Positions 25,601-36,261 of a DNA stretch of 64,000 nt are shown one piece after another. The first letter of the stretch is position 1. Every line of letters begins with the position of its first letter. Origin of the DNA: Marthasterias glacialis (taxonomy: Eukaryota; Echinodermata; Asteroidea; Forcipulatida; Asteriidae); the NCBI GenBank assembly GCA_911728455.2, contig OU452219.1, positions 14,970,397-15,034,396 on the forward strand, in the 5' to 3' direction. The notes below the pieces were generated by a model. It was not told where the DNA came from. It saw nothing but the letters and a program-made list of their open reading frames with translations, and did not search any database. The translations under genes were made by a program, and so were the position numbers.

Positions 25601-28600
25601 TGGTTGATAAAAAATTTGTAACCGACGCACTTTTGTTGAATTGAATATTGTCGTCTGCAAACTATGTCGGTAAGGGCCTTTTTAACAATCCTGCAATCTA
25701 ATACCATGGTATAACAAAACAATTGTTGTCTGCTGTGATATGTGGTCCATGCTGTTTTGGACACCCTCGGGGGCCGATGCCATCTGCCCCCTCGGGTGTC
25801 CAAAACAGCATGGACCACATCACAGTAGACAACAATTGTATAATGTAGGTCAGCCCTTGAACTTGAATAGAAATTTTCCAACTTTTTTCAAAGTTCAAAT
25901 ATTCTCTAAAACAATGCAAACTTCGTGTATTGTAGACTTGCAGTTGGACAACATGTAAATATTTATGTTTGACAAATAGTTCTGTTTCTGATGTTTTGTT
26001 TTAGGTATGTTCTGGAGTGTCCCAACTGTGGGATCATCTACCGTAGCAGACAACACTGGTATGGTAATCTAGATCCAGAACAGACTGCAGTCAGGACAGA
26101 GCTCAGGCATGTTTGGCCAGGGGTAAGGTTGACAGAAAATCTGGTTTTCTTCTTCATCACACGCATTGGTTCAGAAATAAGACTAGACTGATCCAATAAG
26201 CCCCGCCCACCATAGCAACTGTTTATATCAGCAACACCCACACGGGGTAGCACATGTGACACATGTGTCTTGCTCTGCCCAGCGCCAGGCAAAAATAACG
26301 ATGCACTAACGGTAGAAACTTGTTAATGTTTTGTAATGGGATTTTAACGTGTTGTACTTTTGCAATGCCTTTGGTTGTGCATTCATGGTTGTGATTGGTC
26401 AATGCATTATAAGGAGCAGAGTTAAACCCTCACAGTCCCAAATCCTTCTATATCCAATTACTAAAGTGGGGGGATTCTGAAGGACTGGGGCCAGTAGGCC
26501 AAAACAACAAGTGCTTATCATAGAGTCAGGTATTCCAAGTGCAAAACATTTGGTGTGGTGTGACATAGGAGAAGAGGATATTGGAGGAATTGGGACACAT
26601 GCCAGCCAAACTGCCTAGTCTGTAAGGGTTTTAATGGATCATATCATTGTTTTTTCCATGAAACAAAAAATCCTATTATTTTAGGAGTTAAGTCCCAGTA
26701 AACCAAGATTCCAACCTTGGTTCCGGCCGTGGGACCAATTACAAATGTATTTTTTGGCAATTCATGCTAAATGAATCTGACATTTTCTTGAAAGGGAAAA
26801 CGAAAAATCAATGCTTTAGTGAGAATCTTTGTTCTCTTAGCTTTGTTTCGTCAGGGTTTCTTTGTGACAGCAACATTCTCAAAAAAAAAAATGCTTCCAG
26901 ATGTTCCAAGAAATTAATCCCATCAGGTGGCACAGAAATTGTTTGAGAACCCTGGTGCTAAGTAGTTAAAAGAATGGAACAAATACCATTATGGTCATGT
27001 TTCAATTTAGGTCAACTCACTTGAAAATGATACCAAAAGTAGGAGGGTCAATAAATAGTGGTAGTGTGAAACATTGCAGAAATTTCAGTAATAGAGTTTG
27101 CTCATAACTTTGTTACTGAAACCAGCTTTACACTTTTGGCTCGGTTTGATTTTTAATGTCTCCTCTCTCAATTACCAATGTTCAAGGGTTGTACTGTACT
27201 TCAAGGTACCCATAATGCAGCGAGGCGAGTAGTGGATGGTCTCTCATCAGTCATACAGACAGTCGGCTCAGTCAGCGCTCGACCAACTCAGGTGGTGACT
27301 CAGTGGATGACAGACCAGATAGCACCAGTCTACTGGAGACCCAATGCTGAAATTAACGTAACTCAACACACCTTGAACAATTAATTATTAAATTATATTG
27401 CATGAATTCCACCTACAATTCTTAAATGCTCACAACAATAACCTATACTTTGAATGAACATCCTCAAAGTTGATGCGTTATGTAGCTGATCCATAAGCGT
27501 CAAGACAAGCCCCTTCCCTTGTACACCAAGGTTCCAGGGTACTTTTTGTACATAAATACGAGACGTGCAACTGTACACCCCGCCATAAGGGCGCAAGCCT
27601 GCCCATAGGGCAATGTCTCAGAAAAGCCATCCAATCAGGATCTCCCATCCAATTACTGACCACGTTCAGCAAGTCTTGATTGGGCAGTTATGCCACCGAC
27701 TTTTTCGTCTAGCTAACTTTCTGCTTTAATGATGAGTGCACCAGAGTCAGTAACTCATCTGCTACTAGATGGCCCTGTATGTCTCAGAGAAAAGCCATCC
27801 AATTAGGATCTCCCATCCAATTACTGACCACATTCGGCAAGTCTTGGTTGGGCAATTTTGCCACTGACTTTTCTGTCCAGCTATTTTTTTAGGAGCTTTA
27901 ATGATGAGTGCACCACAGTAGGTAACTGGACTACGGTAGTTTGATTGTGTATTTTAAAACCGCGGGAAGTCAAGGATTTGAACACATGGCGTGTGTTGAC
28001 GTGTCGTGGCCAAGTGGTCTAGTGCATCGGACTCAAGTTCTGGTGGCTGAATCATCGGAGTGTGGGTTCGATTCACAGTCATGACACTTGTGTCCTTGAG
28101 CAAGGCACTTGACCACAATTGCTGCTAACAACCCAGGTGTATAAATTGAAACCTGCGAGGGATGAGATAGTACTGTGTTGGGTTAACCATTTGCACTAAT
28201 AGAAGCAGCTCCCCAGGGGGTTGAGAAAGTTTGAGGAAAGGTCTAAGTAAGCCTGATGCCCTGGGATTAATGTTGTAAAGTGTCTTTATTCCCAACTACT
28301 GGGATATATGGGCTATATAAGAACTGCGGATTATTGTTATTACCAACACACAAACCATGTGATGGCAAGTCCTGCAGTCTAAACATCTTACCTCAGTACA
28401 ACAAACAACAGTTTAGTTTTCTCTTTACGTGATGCCGGCACTGAACGCTTTGTTACTTGTTGTCAGGAATGTCACATGTGTTCTCATCCGTTTGGTGAGA
28501 GTGAGAAGATCCATCATTGCCGAGCTTGCGGAGAGGGTTTCTGTGATGACTGCTCTGCTCATCAGATGCCCGTTCCTGAGAGAGGTTGGGGTGACAGGCC

Positions 28601-30959
28601 TGTCAGGGTGTGTGAACAGTGCTACATGAAGAAATGCCAAGGTAAGGGGAAATGAACCAAAACGATCGATCAAAAGAAGAAGATAAAGTTGAAAATAGAC
28701 ATTTCTGGCGCTGGTGCTGGTGCTGGTGCTTAACCAAATAGGAAAGTAAAGTGACAAGTCTTTCACTGAAGCTAGTATTTGGTTGTGAATTGATCATTGC
28801 AAAATTTTGTCAGATATTCAGTTTCCCATGCAAAGCTATAGATTAGTGAGCTGAATTTGTTTGAATGTAGAAGGTCTCCGGTTTGAATCGGGGCTTCCTT
28901 TAAAATGTGTCTTGGTGTGAATAGCCTGGGGAGTGCTGAGCATTGTACCCTTGCACTGATGTCACACAGAGCCTCTCTGTGCCTGTGGTCTGCCATTTTG
29001 GGAGTCAAATCGCATCTGAAGATACGGTGCGCGCCTAACCGCGCGTGCGTCCCCTAAAATGCGCACTACACAGTAACGACAAGGGAACCCGACTCCCAAA
29101 ATGGGGCAAACAATGTTTGATGTGGGTGATGACGTCAGGTGAATAGACCCCCCTCGCGGAGGTCAAACAACAAGAACGTGCACATGTTTACGCACCACGC
29201 ACAACTCTCAGCTATAATAAGAGGTCGTCCTTTAACCTCAGTGGGGGCGCTGCTTGTGACATCTATTGGGTCAATATAATACTTGTCATTGAAAGGCTCG
29301 AATTTTGTCAAATATATTTACTGGTAGCTATTTTCCTCAGAATCAAACTTTCAAATAAAACCTTGTGTTGTGGATGGCTGGTGCCCTTAGCAGTTTCCAA
29401 GTTTCCAAGTAACATTTGTGTTGTTTTATGTGACACTCTATGACAAAACCAGGCTCTTCCTGCCAAAGCTCAAAACTGGGTTCATTTACTCATCAAATAG
29501 ATAAGAATAAGAGCTTTCAAATAACACTTAATTAGGACTTACATGGTAAGATTTCTCAACATAATAGAATGTTTAAGACATCACATCACATTAATACCAA
29601 GGCTGATGTTTTGGTTGTCTTAACTTCAGTGCCATTTTTACTGTTTTCCAAGCAGTGCCCAGTTTTGGCATGGGGCACCACTTATACCGTATTAGAATGC
29701 AGTCTTTTTTTTTCCATTCCAGGAGGGAGTTCACCTGAGGAGTCATTGGAGCAGCCAGTTACTGCCAGGAAGATGGGAGAGGTTGTACAGTCCACATTCA
29801 ATGTGCTCGGGAGTGCCATACAGTATCCACTGGGTAAGAAATAAACCAGATCTCAGAACCAGTTCAAGATTGTTTGTAAATTGTCAGTTGCATCCTCGGC
29901 TTAATTAGCCGTATTTTTGACAGCAAGAGGGCGCAATACTAATTCCATTGTGAAAGTACAAAAATATTTCAAAACATTAAAAAGTATAAATTTACCAAGT
30001 AAATGTCTTAAGCTGATTACATTATAAGACTGTCAATAAAAAGACCGTCATAAGTTGTTATTAACCGCTTTAGTCCTATTGCATCTGGTTTACCACACTA
30101 TTCCTATAGGTTGACCCCAATCTACCCCTAAAGGGCGCCCTCTTGCAGTAAAAAATAAGGCCTATTCTGTGTAACTGTGTATTTTACCTTCATATCACAC
30201 AAGTGTGAGTAGAGAACTGAAAAAATCATAGCACATTTATGGCCCATATGTAACAAAGCTGAAGATGAGTCAAAACAAAATCTCCTTTTGTTTCATATTG
30301 GGGTTTTTTCAGACACTTTTACCGGGTAAATTGTGTCAGAAAATCAACAATATCAGCCTGGGTGTTTGATGGTGATTATCACCATCAGAAATGACTGGTC
30401 TGTAAAGGGTTAAGATTTATTATAAAACCCTGTACATAGATTCTGCCTTGTGATTCGTTTAGAGCTCGTCACATGATATGCCTTATTTTTACTATGGAGC
30501 TGCGCAAACGCGACAAACTATACCCATAGCAACCAATGCACTATACCCATAGCAAATAATTTACTACACCCATAGCAGCCAATGTACTATATCCGCAGCA
30601 ACAGCAACTTCTTGGTAACTAAACTACTGGGTGTATGGGGTGTTAGAAAACAAATAATGACTGCTTTTAATACATCACATTACTTAGAGTATTCATTGAT
30701 AGCATGTACCCATCATCCACCCTCAGGTTTCATGTTGGATGCTGCCCGCCCAGCCTACTGGGTACCAGACAGTGACATCATAGTCTGCTCCTGCTGCCAG
30801 ATAGAGTTTACAGTTAAGATGAGCAAGCATCACTGTCGAGCCTGCGGGAAGGGAGTGTGCAGCGAGTGCTCCACGAACCTACGACCAGTGCCCTCTAGAG
30901 GCTGGGATGAAGCGGTGAGAGTTTGCGATAACTGCGACAAGAAACAAGGTCAGCTGTAA
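16656..30959 (+). CDS. ZFYVE1: ZFYVE1 (DFCP1) homologue: zinc region, P-loop NTPase, two FYVE domains
   Basis: Ten proposed coding exons: 16656-18008, 18923-19427, 20856-21088, 22921-23127, 23892-23989, 26005-26122, 27187-27357, 28467-28641, 29723-29833 and 30727-30959 (TAA at 30957-30959). Phases agree throughout, giving about 1,067 residues. The N-terminus has two Cys/His zinc-binding modules (residues about 20-110). A Ser/Gln-rich linker follows and ends in FLLVDENEILQ. The next exon carries the Walker A motif GNTGDGKSH and a DTEG motif. Cys-rich zinc segments follow. FYVE 1 has the HHCRACGEGFC core and FYVE 2 has YWVPD and HHCRACGKGVC. Known for the family: ZFYVE1 binds PI3P, sits on ER, omegasomes and lipid droplets, and has ATPase activity. 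The human protein is 777 residues; the excess here is almost all in the first-exon linker. The ATG at 16656 opens the zinc-module frame, and an AG at 16623-16624 suggests an upstream non-coding exon. Confidence 0.93.
18107..18250. mobile_element. CRE/CCATCTT MITE, shortened copy
   Basis: It begins TAGACCCTATGGATTCGCC with CGCCATCTTTGAGGT and ends AGTGACGTCATTGCATAAGG. The left TGACGTCA is missing. It lies just after the first ZFYVE1 coding exon, inside the intron. Confidence 0.55.
21250..21847. mobile_element. hAT-like non-autonomous element (copy 1)
   Basis: The ends are CAGCAGCGTAACTAGGG on the left and CGCCACTG on the right. They are flanked by AGCATCAT (21242-21249) and ACCATCAT (21848-21855), an 8-bp duplication with one mismatch. 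The ends and parts of the interior match the element at 46212-46564. An 8-bp duplication with CAGnGGCG-type ends is characteristic of the hAT superfamily. No coding frame. Located in a ZFYVE1 intron. Confidence 0.75.
21946..22788. mobile_element. Tigger/pogo-like MITE with TA target-site duplication
   Basis: The 843-bp element begins CAGTCGACTCTCGTTAATAC and ends with its reverse complement, and TA flanks both ends (21944-21945 and 22789-22790). Short motifs of the type CTCGTATTATCCG recur near both termini in inverted orientation. No transposase frame is visible, so it is non-autonomous. The CAGT terminus plus TA duplication fits the Tc1/mariner-pogo superfamily. It lies in a ZFYVE1 intron. 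Confidence 0.8.
23128..23660 (+). pseudogene. Tandem decayed copies of the preceding ZFYVE1 exon
   Basis: After the exon 22921-23127 and its GTAAGA donor, the 3' half of that exon plus the donor region recurs about three times at spacing of roughly 180 bp. Each copy shows CATTTGACnCT, a TGTAGCTGTATG-like block, CACACATTAT or CACACTAT, TATCAGCATCAATATGATAA and GAGGTAAGAAAGAGGC or a close variant. In-frame stops and lost bases break the coding frame, so they read as fossil exon duplications. The donor-like GGTAAG is kept in one copy. Confidence 0.75.
23680..23825 (+). mobile_element. tRNA-derived SINE, family A
   Basis: GATGGTCTAGTTGGTAAGAC (A box) and ATAGGTTCGAATCACACC (B box) are 35-40 bp apart, followed by GCACTGAGTATACGGTGCTT. 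Copies of this head and tail occur at 24418 (-), 34777 (-), 35250 (+), 38133 (-) and 47265 (+). Intronic in ZFYVE1. Confidence 0.7.
24418..24566 (-). mobile_element. tRNA-derived SINE, family A, minus strand
   Basis: On the minus strand TAGTCTAGTTGG (A box) and GTGGGTTCGAATCCCACC (B box) are intact, and the tail includes GTACTGAGTATACAGTGC. It is less than 800 bp from the oppositely oriented copy at 23680, so transcripts of this intron could pair. Confidence 0.7.
25223..25718. mobile_element. TIR element with 25-bp perfect ends and internal duplication
   Basis: Positions 25223-25247 and 25694-25718 are perfect 25-bp inverted repeats, each containing the palindrome ATACCATGGTAT. The interior has two copies of a segment of about 103 bp beginning GTCCATTACCTAGATCG (25328 and 25431), each followed by GAGAAAGAGGT. 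It lies in a ZFYVE1 intron and directly abuts the hairpin at 25719. No coding capacity. Confidence 0.65.
25719..25839. repeat. Long near-perfect hairpin (about 54-bp arms, short loop)
   Basis: The left arm starts ACAATTGTTGTCTGCTGTGA and passes through GTCCATGCTGTTTTGGACACC. The right arm is almost its exact reverse complement, ending ACAACAATTGT. Only a two-base bulge and a few substitutions differ, and the loop is about 10 bases. It may be a small foldback transposon or a hairpin-RNA locus; sequence alone does not decide. Intronic in ZFYVE1. Confidence 0.75.
26179..26425. mobile_element. Degraded relative of the AATAGACCGATCC MITE
   Basis: The left part matches the 14520 element (GATCCAATAAGCCCCGCCC) and GTGATTGGTCAATGCATTAT matches its right inner arm. 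The right terminus is decayed. Located in a ZFYVE1 intron directly after the exon ending at 26122. Confidence 0.45.
27611..27925 (-). repeat. 5S-rRNA-like SINE repeat, two tandem copies
   Basis: Two copies about 167 bp apart (starting 27614 and 27781) share AAAGCCATCCAAT, GATCTCCCATCCAATTACTG and GGTTGGGCA or GATTGGGCA. On the minus strand GGTCAGTAATTGGATGGGAG resembles the 5S rRNA internal promoter region (known 5S: GGTTAGTACTTGGATGGGAG). The surrounding bases are diverged, so this is a 5S-derived SINE (SINE3 type) rather than a working 5S gene. Intronic in ZFYVE1. Confidence 0.55.
27990..28335 (+). mobile_element. tRNA-derived SINE, family B
   Basis: TCGTGGCCAAGTGGTCTAGT (A box) and GTGGGTTCGATTCACAG (B box) are followed by GACACTTGTGTCCTTGAGCA and AGGCACTTGACCAC. 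The tail ends GGGCTATATAAGAACTGCGG and ATTATTGTTATTA. It is almost full length and sits directly before the first FYVE exon of ZFYVE1. Confidence 0.75.
30519..30606. repeat. Short tandem repeat, about four units
   Basis: ACCCATAGCAACCAATGCACTAT-like units of about 28 bp repeat from 30519 to 30606. They lie in the last ZFYVE1 intron, 120 bp before the final exon. Confidence 0.6.
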
Positions 30960-32871
30960 GGGCATTTGACGGTTTGGGCGCTAATCTTGTGTAACCTGTT
31001 GGTAAATCAATGCGTAATACCTGCACCTATTGATGGCAGGCTCATGAGTTTAGCAGCGTCTGACTCCAGCTGTCATATGGAGTGCTTAAAGACCAGCTTG
31101 AGCGAAAATGGCAGCAAGTGCTCTTTGCTGAACTTCATTCAACAAATATTCGATCAATATTGAAATTGATTTCACATGAGATTAAACAGTTTTTTAAATT
31201 GTAAAAAAAGAAAAGAAATCACATTGAATACCCTTCTCCGGCGCTTTTCAGTAAGATTCGCAAAAAGCCCTGTGATGTCAAACAGTTACATCAAAGTCCT
31301 GTGAGGTCATCACCCAATTTGTTGGTGCTCCATTGTGTACAGCCGCTTCGATGCAATGCAAAGCATCATCCCACAGATAACGTTGAAGCATTGTCTTTTG
31401 ACGCACGCTGTCAACGGCAGAAGTGTGGCTAGTTTTTCAAAACTGAACTCGGGGCCTAGTTTTTTCTGGTCAACATCAGTTTTGTGAGAAAACTGTAAAA
31501 GAAAAAGTAGCTCAATGCATTTCTTATGGACATATCATAATGGTGGTTATCCAATGAACCGTTTGAAGTGGGCTTGGTTCACAATGGAATTACCCTCAGG
31601 ACAACACTTTGTTGTGGGCTCTTGCAGGCATGGTATATCAAAGATAACAACACAAACTCTTTAAAGTTTTAAATAAATAAGTATTCAAATGCTCTTCGGT
31701 GTAAAAGTAAAGTTTTTACTCTTAAAAAAGAGCTAAGCTCATAGTAGTTTTGATTATGAACAAACATGATGAAAGCGTTTATTGAGCATTTAAAATGAAA
31801 ATGTTGTCATATTGCTCTCTTTTCCAAATTTTTTTTTTTTTTAGTCCATGTGAGGAACTTTTCACGAACCGGTTTGTAAATGAACTGATTGAAAGCTGGA
31901 GGATCTGATTCAAAACTGACTGTTGAAAAAACAAAGATTTTCTTTTCATTTGAGTTAACAAAGAAAATACAAGATTGAAGTCAAAATGTTAACAGCTAAC
32001 ACAACGCTATCAAAATTGTTAGATTAGTTACCACTTCGAAGAACTTCATTTGTACATCAAATTTCGATTTAAGATTGAATATGTTTTCAAAAAACCTTTG
32101 TTTTTGAAATAAGCTTGACCTTGTTGTTCAAAATATAGAACGGTCTTAACATTCTTAATTTTATTAAGTTCACATTTCATTTCTTTCTTTTTGTTATGTG
32201 TGTTTTTTAATTTCTGTTGTGTTTGAGGTAGTGGTAGGAGAGTCTGAAGTATTTTCCATGTTGATTGAATTTTTGAAATGTTAACATTTATTCCTTGTTA
32301 ATAAAATTCAAACGAGAAAAAAAATCAATCTCCATTCAACAAATTACGAGATGCCTATAACCAAAAATATCAAATATTAAAAACTCATGCCCTGATTTTT
32401 CAGTCTGAAATTAGTGTATTTTTAGTATTGAACAAACAGACTTTATTTACTGATAATTGGAAGGACAAATATTTTAATGGACAAAGTATTTGTGTTTTTA
32501 AAAATTTCCTTTCACTGTTTCCTTTTAAGAGCAAAGTTTTTTGAAAGTTTTTTGAAAGATTACAGAAAAATTTGCAATAATAAATCAGAGCTTCTGGAAC
32601 TACCTTTGAAAAAGTGTTAGACAAGATATTAGTGTATATAATAAAAAATATTGATTGCAGAAAGACAAAAAATAATGTTTTATCAGGTTTTGTATGTTTT
32701 TGTTTTGTTTTTTCTTCTTTGGAAGGTTTTGGGAAAGAAAGCGAAAATGAAGATTGTATTTAAATATGTATTGTGAATTAAATCTTTTTTAATGGTTGGT
32801 TCAAATGCAATTTTACCAGAATATTTTACCTTAATAAGGAACAACCTTAGACTTTGAAATTTGAATGACAA

Positions 32872-33046
32872 TGGACCTTATGCGTTGACGTCATCGCACC
32901 GCCATCTTGGAGGTAAAACGAAAATGAAACAATGGAACCGCACAGCTATGTACGCGCAGCGCACAGGGTGGGCCCATGAGAAGCCCTCCTTTTGTCCTCT
33001 ACGTGAGGGCGCTCTTCTCCAGTGACGTCATGTGCATAAAGGTCTA
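32872..33046. mobile_element. MITE carrying CRE-like and CCATCTT-like motifs (best copy)
   Basis: The ends are inverted repeats of the form TGGACCTTATGCGTTGACGT...ACGTCATGTGCATAAAGGTC. Each end contains TGACGTCA, the consensus CRE octamer. Just inside the left end is CCGCCATCTTGGAGGT, which resembles a YY1 site, and the right half has GAGGGCGCTC. Related copies or halves lie at 10401, 18107, 16000 and 55100. Confidence 0.7.
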
Positions 33047-33559
33047 GCATAAAATATAACGAATGTCTATCATAGGGATTTGAAGTGGCTCAGATAGCGT
33101 TTTGTAGTCGGAGCACGGGGACTTTCAATCAGTTTTAGCGCATCTTTGCAATTACCAGGGCCAAATGTAAAGGACATAACAGGATGAATCTGTCATTTTT
33201 AAATGACAATTTTCACAATTCATCAGTAAATGTCCTTGGTTTATGATTGGAAACCGAATACTTGAGATGAATTTTTATTGTAAGTATGACTGGGTCATAC
33301 TGTATCTCATTTTATGATATTGTTGTCTCTCATTTTCTGAGAATGACACTCCCAACAAATTGACTCCCACGTTAAAATAATTACAAAACTCACATCGACC
33401 ATTTCTGTTACCGGTAGAGCGAAGAAGGAACAACTCAACCACATTATATGTAGAAGATATGTTATTTTGCAGTAATTGAAAGGATGTTGTAAAACATTAC
33501 TATTTTTATGACATGGTTAATAGGATGTTGATACAAAATGTTGGGTTTATACAAAGACA

Positions 33560-33795
33560 AATTCGTTACAATAGGGTTAGAACCGGGGACCTTCGGATTT
33601 AAGTGCCGATGCTTTATGAACTATGGGCTATCTCGCCCTATGTTTGCAGTTTCCCGTTTGTTCGGGGTGCCAGTTGGGGGTAACGGTACAACTTGTGAAG
33701 CGGCAGTAAGGGCCAGTTCATCAGATAAAAAACTAGAGCGGGATTTGAACTTGCGACCACTGGATTTACGTGCTGGCGCTCCACCAATTTGTAAA
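33560..33795 (-). repeat. Two tRNA-like heads in tandem (minus strand)
   Basis: Minus-strand B-box-like motifs occur at about 33580 (complement of GTTAGAACCGGGGACC) and 33737 (complement of GGGATTTGAACTTGCGACC), each with an A-box-like region about 40-50 bp away. Both are degenerate, and no functional tRNA is proposed. Confidence 0.35.
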
Positions 33796-33837
33796 TAATG
33801 TCATCATTTCGTCAACGGTATGACGATCTTTTGTTGG

Positions 33838-34135
33838 CAAAAAATAACCATTGAGTTTAATGTGAATAACCATGAGTTAAATCTGAATAACCGTGAGTTT
33901 AATGTGAATAACCATGAGTTAAATCTGAATAACCATGAGTTTAATGTGAATAACCATGAGTTAAATCTGAATAACCATGAGTTAAATCTGAATAACCATT
34001 GAGTTCAATGTGAATAACCATGAGTTAAATCTGAATAACTATGAGTTTAATGTGAATAACCATGAGTTAAATGTGATTAACCATTGAGTCCATACCTGTG
34101 GCCAACGTAATGTGATTAACCATTGAGTTCTCACA
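33838..34135. repeat. Minisatellite of about 21-bp units
   Basis: Units alternate GAATAACCATGAGTTAAATC and GAATAACCATGAGTTTAATG for about 12 repeats, with diverged end units (GATTAACCATTGAGT). The apparent Asn/His-rich open frame through this block is a product of the repeat and is not a gene. Confidence 0.85.
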
Positions 34136-34776
34136 ATATCACATGAATGTTAAAAAGGAGTGGGTTAAATTTTAGTGAATGGTTTATAAAATACAAATAT
34201 CATAATCGTTACGTACATTAATCAAGATTTTTTATATAACCAAAACGTTTAGCACTTAAAAAGCTTTCATGAGTCTTAAGCTGAAGGGTGGGAGGGGAAG
34301 GCTTATTTTTTTTGTAAATTTGTAAAGTAATGTACCTCATTATCATAAAGAAGCTATATTTAAATTTATCATAAATTCTTGTATGAAAATTATATTAAGA
34401 AGGATGTTTTATTTAGTGTTTTAACTAGAAACTTAACACAAAAATCATAAAGGCCTTATGTCTGTGGTTATAGTTATGTACATGTATTGCTTAATTGATG
34501 TAATAATTGCATAGGAGGATAAAGCATACTTCGTTGGGTTTTAGAGAAACCATTTGGTTTTGACCTTCATCGCGAACAGTGGCTTACCCTAAACAGAATT
34601 CGAACCTGCCATGCAAGGACAGCCCACCATCTGCATAATCTGCCTAACTATTCCCTGGGGGCATGTGAGAAATACATACAACAACTGAATCTGTCCTAAC
34701 TTGGATTTCAAAACTAGACCTACAACTTTGATCCACACTGTGCACGCCATGAAAGAAAAAGAAGTTGGGTTTTATC

Positions 34777-34922
34777 CTTACACTGATCTGTGATAAACAC
34801 TGTATACTCAGTGCTTTCCGAGTCGCCTGCGGGGAAACAAATCCATTGGTTACTTAGGTGGGATGCGAACCACGACCCCTGCATTCTAGAGCAGATGTCT
34901 TACCGCTGCGTAGACCTCCGTG
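34777..34922 (-). mobile_element. tRNA-derived SINE, family A, minus strand
   Basis: AACACTGTATACTCAGTGCT at the left is the tail, and GGTGGGATGCGAACCACGAC is a damaged B box (minus strand). CATTCTAGAGCAGATGTCTT matches the family body. Confidence 0.65.
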
Positions 34923-35249
34923 TGTGCTGTCGGTGATGAGAGGCCTGTCCGGATTTTTAAAAACGGGGTGGGGTAGGGGGGCCATTCTGGACCCAAATTT
35001 TGGACCCAAAGTGTGGCCGAAGCACGCTGAATTGAAACCACGTCCCCGGCATGTTTTATTGGATCAATCAATCAATAAAATAAATTAATAAGATTTGATT
35101 TTGTTGGGGGGGGGGGGGGGGCTATCGGCCGTAATTCCCGCATATCAGGCCCGATACGCTAGCTTGTGCCTGGGGAGAACCCTGAAGTCCTACAGTCGTT
35201 TAACCCGCTTCTACTTCAGCATTCCAACTGGCCTATCGTCACTGTACAT

Positions 35250-35370
35250 GCTTGATGGTCTGTCGGTTAAGATATCTGCTCCAGAATACAGGGCTCATGG
35301 GTTCGAATCCAACCCGGGTAGCCTGCGGTTTTCCCCTTGGAGTGCTTATCACACATCGGTGTATTAATAT
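35250..35370 (+). mobile_element. tRNA-derived SINE, family A
   Basis: GATGGTCTGTCGGTTAAGAT and CATGGGTTCGAATCCAACCC are the A- and B-box regions, followed by GAGTGCTTATCACACATCGG, the family tail. Confidence 0.65.
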
Positions 35371-35733
35371 GGTAAAGCTAAATTATTATAATGCAGCATT
35401 GTAATGTAAAATTGTCTGTCTCAATTTTTCTGTTGTATTAATTTGTTTTTAATTTAAAGTTTGTATTATTGCTTTTTGTCTCAATCTTCAGAATCAGTTT
35501 GAATTCTTTTGAAATATGCAAGGTTGTTTTTGTTCAATTCATTTGATTCCAGTTAACTACCCTTTTAAGTTATGAGTTGTGTAAATCTATTATTCCAGAC
35601 TGTCACTGATAACATTTTAATGAAATCATGTCAAGGTAATAATGTAAGCCAGTTATAAATAAAATTTTAGCGAAACAAACTGATTGATTGATTAGGAATG
35701 TAATAAATAAATACTCTTATTATTATGGGAGAC

Positions 35734-35970
35734 GTTAAAGGGGCTGTGTCGTCATGATCGTAGTCTGCCTGTTTGTGGGCCCAGAAACATGAACTCTCAC
35801 CCAGTTATTGCACGCGTCTGCGTTGACCGTCATATCACAAAGGGCGCCGTCTTTATTATTCTGTGATGTGACCGCTACTCGCGCGCGTGTGCGTGCAATA
35901 ACAGATTGTGAGGTCACAATTCAGTCTAGCCTCAGACTCGCTGTGATCATGACGACACAGCCCCTTTAAC
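35734..35970. mobile_element. MITE with GTTAAAGGGGCTGTG termini
   Basis: GTTAAAGGGGCTGTGTCGTC at the left pairs with GACGACACAGCCCCTTTAAC at the right, followed inward by ATGATC/GATCAT. The element is 237 bp with no coding frame. A more divergent relative follows at 35992. It lies just beyond the 3' end of the 5-alpha-reductase coding region. Confidence 0.75.
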
Positions 35971-35991
35971 AGTTTGTTGTGTCAGCAAATG

Positions 35992-36250
35992 TGTTTAAAG
36001 GGGCTGCATCATGATTTTAGCCGTAAATGGAATAACCCAGTTATGGTTCGCGCGTGCGCGCCGGCGGTCACTTCACAGTTTGACAAAGACGGCACCCTTT
36101 GTGATTTGACCACAAACGGGCGCGTATTTACAGTATCTGGGTGAGAGTGCATCTTTCCATGCACAGCCGGCCACTGGCCTGCTATAATCATGACGAGACA
36201 TTCCATTCTGCGGCAGACTTTGGGCGGGGTTATATGGAAGGGGGGCTGCG
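35992..36250. mobile_element. Divergent second copy of the GTTAAAGGGGCTG MITE
   Basis: It begins TTTAAAGGGGCTGCATCATG. Internal blocks such as CACCCAGAT or CACCCAG-like motifs, CAAAG-GGC segments and an ATCATGACGA motif resemble the copy at 35734. The right end (GGGGGCTGCGTCA) is degraded. The element ends close to the probable polyadenylation signal of the 5-alpha-reductase gene. Confidence 0.5.
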
Positions 36251-36261
36251 TCACTTTCATG

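Larger units (their letters stand above)
30960..35733. other. Intergenic region after ZFYVE1
   Basis: The first 1.5-2 kb are AT-rich and probably include the ZFYVE1 3' UTR, as AATAAA hexamers occur near 31673 and 32301. The rest holds the MITE at 32872, the minisatellite and SINE pieces. No coding exon was recognised. Confidence 0.5.

Noticed and set aside
33820..34002. Asn/His-rich open frame
   Set aside because: It is generated by the 21-bp minisatellite and the frame stays open only because the unit length is a multiple of three.
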